Shown here piece after piece: positions 60,392 to 64,000 of a stretch of 64,000 bases of DNA. The position numbers were made by a program, and so were the translations under genes. The DNA lies in NCBI GenBank assembly GCA_020072645.1, contig JAIQGK010000002.1:1-64000 (forward strand), written 5' to 3'. The DNA comes from Terriglobia bacterium (lineage in GTDB: Bacteria; Acidobacteriota; Terriglobia; Terriglobales; Acidobacteriaceae). The notes beneath the pieces are model-generated. The model made no database searches. It was given only the letters and a program-made list of their open reading frames with translations, and was not told where the DNA came from. The first letter of the stretch is position 1; each line of letters begins with the position of its first letter.

Positions 60392-61792
60392 TTACTTGGC
60401 TCCTGCCAGATCGGCAGTTGCGGTAAAAAGGAACTGTACAAACTTACCAAAGCCGGCAATCTGGATTCGCTCATCATTGCCATGAATGCGCTTTAGATCT
60501 TCAAGGCTCAACACAGTCCCGATGTCATAAGCCTGCACGCCCCTGGCGCGGAGTTGGGCTGAATCGGTGGCGCCCACCTGCATAATGGGAATGGTAGGCG
60601 CGCCGGGGAAAACTTTTTGTGCAGCGCGCTCCAGCGCATGGAAGCCGTCTGTATCGAGCCCCGAAGGCGCCGTGGCTGGCCGGGCATTCGTGTTTTCCGC
60701 GTCAACAAACGTGATGGCAGGATCATTGATCAGCTTCGCCAGCGCAGCTTTGAGTGCGTCCATGTTTTCATCCGGAAGGGCGCGTACATCAAAACGGGCC
60801 TCGGCATCAGCGGGAATCACGTTGGAGCGAAAGCCGCCCTTGATGATTGTTGGAACCAGCGACGTGCGAAGCATGGAATAATACGACGGCTGTGTCTCAT
60901 GAAGCTTTTGTTGCACCGCGGGATCTTCCACATGCCGGTAAAGCTGCGCTTTCTCCGGCACGCTGATGGTGGCTATCTGCTGGAAGAAGCGACGCGTGGT
61001 TTCATTCAACCGCATGGGCGCTTCCCAGCGGGAGATTTTGTCGACGGCGGCTGCCAGATGCGCGATTGGATTGTCCAACCGGGGCGCGGAGCCGTGCCCG
61101 CTGGTGCCATGAGCAACCACTGAAAAACCTCGTGGAACTTTCTGCGTGGTGGAAACCGCAACGTATTGCGTTTTACCATCTTCCTCCGGAATGTCGCCGC
61201 CTTCATTCAGCGCGTATTCGCAGGCAATCTCATTCCAGTGCTTTTCCACCAGAAAGTCGATACCGAACTGGCTAGTGCCTTCTTCACCCGCTTCAGCCAG
61301 CAGGATCACGTCCCGGTCAAGCGGAAGTTTCATGCGATGTAGCAGCAGAAAGACTTCAAGGTTCGCGGCGTCCATGGATTTGTCGTCGACCGAGCCGCGC
61401 CCATAAAGATAACCATCTTTAATTGTGGCGGCGAAGGGATCCATGGTCCATTTGTCGCGCTCGACACCCACTACGTCCAGGTGCCCCATCAACAGTAGAG
61501 GCTTCTTTTTTCCGCTGCCTTTCAGTCGCGCGACAAGGTTGCCGCGCCCAGGAGCAGACTCGAAGATCTGTGCGGTAATGCCTTCGGCGGCCAGCACGCC
61601 CTTGATGTATTCTGCCGCGCGGGTTTCATTGCCAGGAGGATTGCTGGTGTCGATCTTTACCAGTTCGCCCAGGAACTTCACCGCTTCAGTTTGGGCGGTG
61701 GTAAAGTCTGGTGATTGTTGGGCAATTGATGCCACCGAGAACAGGAGAAGCACGGAGAAAGCAAGAAAGAGGCGTGAGCACATAGCGAGCAA
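60392..61792 (-). CDS. M20-family metallopeptidase, secreted
   Basis: This 466-residue protein has a signal peptide (LAFSVLLLFSVASIAQQ). Metal ligands and catalytic residues of the M20 family are visible: LLLMGHLDVVGVE (His and catalytic Asp), YGRGSVDDKSMDAA (bridging Asp), ILLAEAGEEGTSQFG (Glu general base and ligand) and the dimerisation-domain His in VVAHGTSGHGSAPR. It would hydrolyse dipeptides or N-acyl amino acids in the periplasm. It is followed by the SDR gene and preceded by the AlaX gene, both very close. Confidence 0.88.
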   Translation of the reverse strand: MLAMCSRLFLAFSVLLLFSVASIAQQSPDFTTAQTEAVKFLGELVKIDTSNPPGNETRAAEYIKGVLAAEGITAQIFESAPGRGNLVARLKGSGKKKPLLLMGHLDVVGVERDKWTMDPFAATIKDGYLYGRGSVDDKSMDAANLEVFLLLHRMKLPLDRDVILLAEAGEEGTSQFGIDFLVEKHWNEIACEYALNEGGDIPEEDGKTQYVAVSTTQKVPRGFSVVAHGTSGHGSAPRLDNPIAHLAAAVDKISRWEAPMRLNETTRRFFQQIATISVPEKAQLYRHVEDPAVQQKLHETQPSYYSMLRTSLVPTIIKGGFRSNVIPADAEARFDVRALPDENMDALKAALAKLINDPAITFVDAENTNARPATAPSGLDTDGFHALERAAQKVFPGAPTIPIMQVGATDSAQLRARGVQAYDIGTVLSLEDLKRIHGNDERIQIAGFGKFVQFLFTATADLAGAK

Positions 61793-61794
61793 GC

Positions 61795-63006
61795 TTAGAG
61801 CTTGCGGGCAGTTTCCTGCAATAGGGATTTGAGTTTTTCCATCTCAATTGATCCCGCCGCCAACCCGCCTTGTGCCATGTCGGCTGATCCGCCACCACGA
61901 CCACCAAGCTGCGCCATTGCGTCTTTCATGAGCTGTCCCATGTTGGATTTCTGGCCGGAAGTCTGTGCAAAGACCAATGTTGGCTGGCCAGCGCCGGAGG
62001 CAAGCAACGCGATGACTGCGCTCTTCCCTGCCGTGAGCTTTTGGGCCAGGAGTTTGATAAAGAGTGCATCGCGATCGGTAAAAAATTCGGTGATGACCTG
62101 CGGCGATCCCGCAGTTTGCGCCAGCAGGCGTTCGGCGTAAAGCTCCGCCAGTTCTTCCAGCAACTTGTGCTGCGCTTTCCCTGCGGCTTTGGCTTCCCCC
62201 AGTGACTTGCGGACCTGTTCCGGCATATCATATATATGATTGGAGTACAGCGCCGCAGCTTCTGTGAGCGTACTGTAATCGCGGCGGCCTGTAGATACCG
62301 CGCGCAGCCCGCAGACAAACTCCACGCGCACACCCTGTTTAACTTTTTCGATCTTCCGCAACAGGATGCTGCCGATCTGTCCTGTGGCGCGGACATGAGT
62401 GCCGCCACACGCAGTCAGATCGAAATCGGTAATGTCTATCAGGCGAAGGTCGCCGGTCTGTTTTGGTGGAAGCTTGCGAAGACCGAGTTGCCGCGCTTCT
62501 TCCAGCGGCACAAAGCGAATGCCAACCGGACGATCTTCTGCAATCACCTCATTGGCCAGGTATTCAGCTTTTTGAGCTTGAGCGGGAGAGAGACCAGACG
62601 TTTCCAGGTCAATGGTGCAGCTTTCCTCGCCCATGTGGAAGCTGACCGTTGGCATATTGAAAAGCCGTATGAATGCAGCCGAGAGCACGTGCTGACCAGA
62701 GTGTTGCTGCACATGGTCTCGCCGACGAGCATCATCGACGGTGCCATGAACTTGGGTTCCCGCAGGCAGGGACGCGGCGGCGAAGTGCAGAATCCGTCCA
62801 TCTTCCTCGTCGGCAACTTCAGTAATGGCGATCTGCTTGCCCTCGGCGATCAGCGTGCCAAGATCGTGAACCTGGCCGCCGCTCGTCGGATAAAAAGCAG
62901 TGCGATCGAGCACGATGGCCGTCCTGCCATTGCTGTCGAACGCTTCGACCACGCGAGCGTCGAAGTCGTAGAGAAAAGAATCGTGGTAATAAAGGCGTTC
63001 AGTCAT
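61795..63006 (-). CDS. Alanyl-tRNA editing protein, AlaX type
   Basis: This 403-residue protein has the AlaRS-like editing domain with both zinc motifs (HSGQHVLSAAF and CGGTHVRATGQIGSI), preceded by the tRNA-synthetase second additional domain region. A C-terminal DHHA1-type segment (GKSAVIALLASGAGQPTLVFAQTSG, LGGRGGGSADMAQGG) is present, so it is the long AlaX form. It hydrolyses Ser-tRNA-Ala or Gly-tRNA-Ala mischarged by AlaRS. Its stop lies 3 bases upstream of the M20 gene. The gene stands with full motifs and no oddity. Confidence 0.88.
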   Translation of the reverse strand: MTERLYYHDSFLYDFDARVVEAFDSNGRTAIVLDRTAFYPTSGGQVHDLGTLIAEGKQIAITEVADEEDGRILHFAAASLPAGTQVHGTVDDARRRDHVQQHSGQHVLSAAFIRLFNMPTVSFHMGEESCTIDLETSGLSPAQAQKAEYLANEVIAEDRPVGIRFVPLEEARQLGLRKLPPKQTGDLRLIDITDFDLTACGGTHVRATGQIGSILLRKIEKVKQGVRVEFVCGLRAVSTGRRDYSTLTEAAALYSNHIYDMPEQVRKSLGEAKAAGKAQHKLLEELAELYAERLLAQTAGSPQVITEFFTDRDALFIKLLAQKLTAGKSAVIALLASGAGQPTLVFAQTSGQKSNMGQLMKDAMAQLGGRGGGSADMAQGGLAAGSIEMEKLKSLLQETARKL

Positions 63007-63089
63007 GAGAGCTATCAGAGGTCAGCACCGGGAACTTAGCTGCTGGCCAAAAACTATTTTAAAACAGCAAACCTCGGCGCGTGCCCCTT

Positions 63090-64000
63090 TCACATCGTGC
63101 ACTGATTGATCTCAGGAACCTTGATAAGTGACGGGGTAATCTGATTGCCGTTCACGGTGAAGACAAGATAATGGAAAAATGAGCCGGGTGTTTTGCTCTT
63201 GAGCGGCGCTCCGGCGCCTCCGGAAACCAGATAGGTGGGCGGTTGCGCAGGATCAGTACGCGCGGGTGGCGGGGTGAATTTGTCCTTGGGACCTTGATGA
63301 TTGAAATACATGTGCTCATGCCCTGAGATCACGTAGGAAATATTCTTATAGCCGGCGAAAAGATCTTTCAGGGCCTTTTTGCTGGCTTTGTCCAGCCCAT
63401 CCTTCTTCTCGTACGGTTCCACGGGATGATGCATGAAGATGATGACGTGGGCCATGTTCTTGTTCGCGTCAAGATCTTCCTTAAGCAGCTTGAGCTGCGT
63501 CTTCGTGATTGCTCCAGGGGCCTGGACTTTGGTCTCGCCTTCGGCGGTGGTCACGCTCTTGGTCGCGTTGGAAGGTTCATTTTCGCTATCGAGCGCGATG
63601 AAACGGGTATTGCCATAGCTGAACGCGCCATACGTCCCAGCCATGTACTTTCTATAGAGGTCCTTCATGGTTTTGGATGGCGTTTCCTTGCTGTCATCCA
63701 TTTCATGATTGCCGGGCGCGTTGAAGACCGGAACACCGGCGCGGGCGGCGATGCCCAGAAATTCCTTGTACTGGTCGTGCATGCGCTTGGGATGCTGCGG
63801 GTCTTTTCCGGAGATGGTGTCTCCAGTCCAGAGCACGAAGGCCGCGGGGGGATTCATTCTTTGTACAGCGCAAAAGATGTTTCCAGGAACAGCGGATTGA
63901 GGATCGCTGGAGTGCGCCGGACGGTTGTCGCCCGCAAGGACAAAAGTAAACTGCGTTGGATTCGCAGACTGGGAGAGAGTAGGCGTCTGGGGCAGTTGTG
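63090..64000 (-). CDS. Metallophosphoesterase (5' end beyond the window)
   Basis: The frame is open to the window edge at 64000, so the 5' end is missing. Calcineurin-type motifs are FVLAGDNRP (first metal site), LWTGDTISG, GNHEMDD, IIFMHHPVEPY and YVISGHEHMYF. The upstream part contains LPQTPTLSQSANPTQF before the first metal site. The enzyme would be a secreted or periplasmic phosphatase or nuclease; substrate unknown. A G/S-rich C-terminal part (YLVSGGAGAPLKSKTPGS) is as in purple-acid-type proteins. Confidence 0.82.
   Translation of the reverse strand, partial: QLPQTPTLSQSANPTQFTFVLAGDNRPAHSSDPQSAVPGNIFCAVQRMNPPAAFVLWTGDTISGKDPQHPKRMHDQYKEFLGIAARAGVPVFNAPGNHEMDDSKETPSKTMKDLYRKYMAGTYGAFSYGNTRFIALDSENEPSNATKSVTTAEGETKVQAPGAITKTQLKLLKEDLDANKNMAHVIIFMHHPVEPYEKKDGLDKASKKALKDLFAGYKNISYVISGHEHMYFNHQGPKDKFTPPPARTDPAQPPTYLVSGGAGAPLKSKTPGSFFHYLVFTVNGNQITPSLIKVPEINQCTM

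Noticed and set aside
1-64000. CRISPR array
   Set aside because: No regularly spaced direct repeats were seen, and no cas genes.

Overview
The window is most likely from an Acidobacteriota chromosome (Terriglobia-like). This is inferred from gene content only: secreted RHS and PEGA proteins, an AlaX/M20/SDR housekeeping block and moderate G+C. No rRNA or other phylogenetic marker is present. It is dominated by mobile DNA. A tRNA-Ala(CGC) gene at 58557-58632 carries an integrated conjugative element whose other end is a 21-bp copy of the tRNA 3' end at 18171-18191, giving an element of about 40.4 kb with an intact tyrosine integrase (57259-58443) beside the tRNA. Beyond the left repeat lies a second, older element in the same orientation, with a frameshifted homologous integrase (16896-18078) and a remnant transfer operon (MoxR ATPase, lytic transglycosylase, VirB9-like, VirB10-like; 12823-16464). 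The tRNA-Ala site has therefore been used at least twice.

Left part (1-12.8 kb): a frameshifted IS110-type transposase, a 3' fragment of tRNA-Pro, an IS3-family element (orfA/orfB with a likely -1 frameshift signal and an 18-bp internal duplication), a secreted TPR-like protein, a 2018-residue secreted RHS/YD-repeat protein with its own C-terminal domain, and gene-poor DNA.

Main element (18.2-58.6 kb): HipA-like kinase and ArdC-like antirestriction genes sit at the left end, next to a strong hairpin. A region of decayed tRNA-like sequences (21.36-21.89 kb) follows. Two convergent operons (21893-27001 and 29814-27007) then encode a SIR2-ATPase fusion, an unrecognised Rossmann-like protein, a tRNA-guanine-transglycosylase (TGT/DpdA)-like protein, a DUF6884-like protein, a membrane protein, a queuosine-salvage (DUF2419/Qng1)-like hydrolase, a PolX-type nucleotidyltransferase and a Trm1-like methyltransferase. 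This is the best candidate for an undescribed system: a 7-deazaguanine-linked nucleic-acid modification or defence island with a SIR2 effector. A more G+C-rich block (30415-35470) encodes a RusA-like protein, a GHKL ATPase and an AlbA/Schlafen-HEPN-like protein, probably a second defence module.

The transfer region (35764-48816) is a Trb/VirB-type operon on the minus strand (trbC, D, E, G, I, J, L, F, accessory genes, traG, trbB). It starts behind a perfect palindrome and faces three small HTH genes. A broken SRAP gene, small DNA-binding proteins, and a second cargo block (TIGR04141/DUF6119, Abi-alpha/DUF4393, a coiled-coil/winged-helix-like protein) lie between it and the integrase. Right of the tRNA is ordinary chromosome: PEGA protein, SDR, M20 peptidase, AlaX-type editing protein and a truncated metallophosphoesterase.
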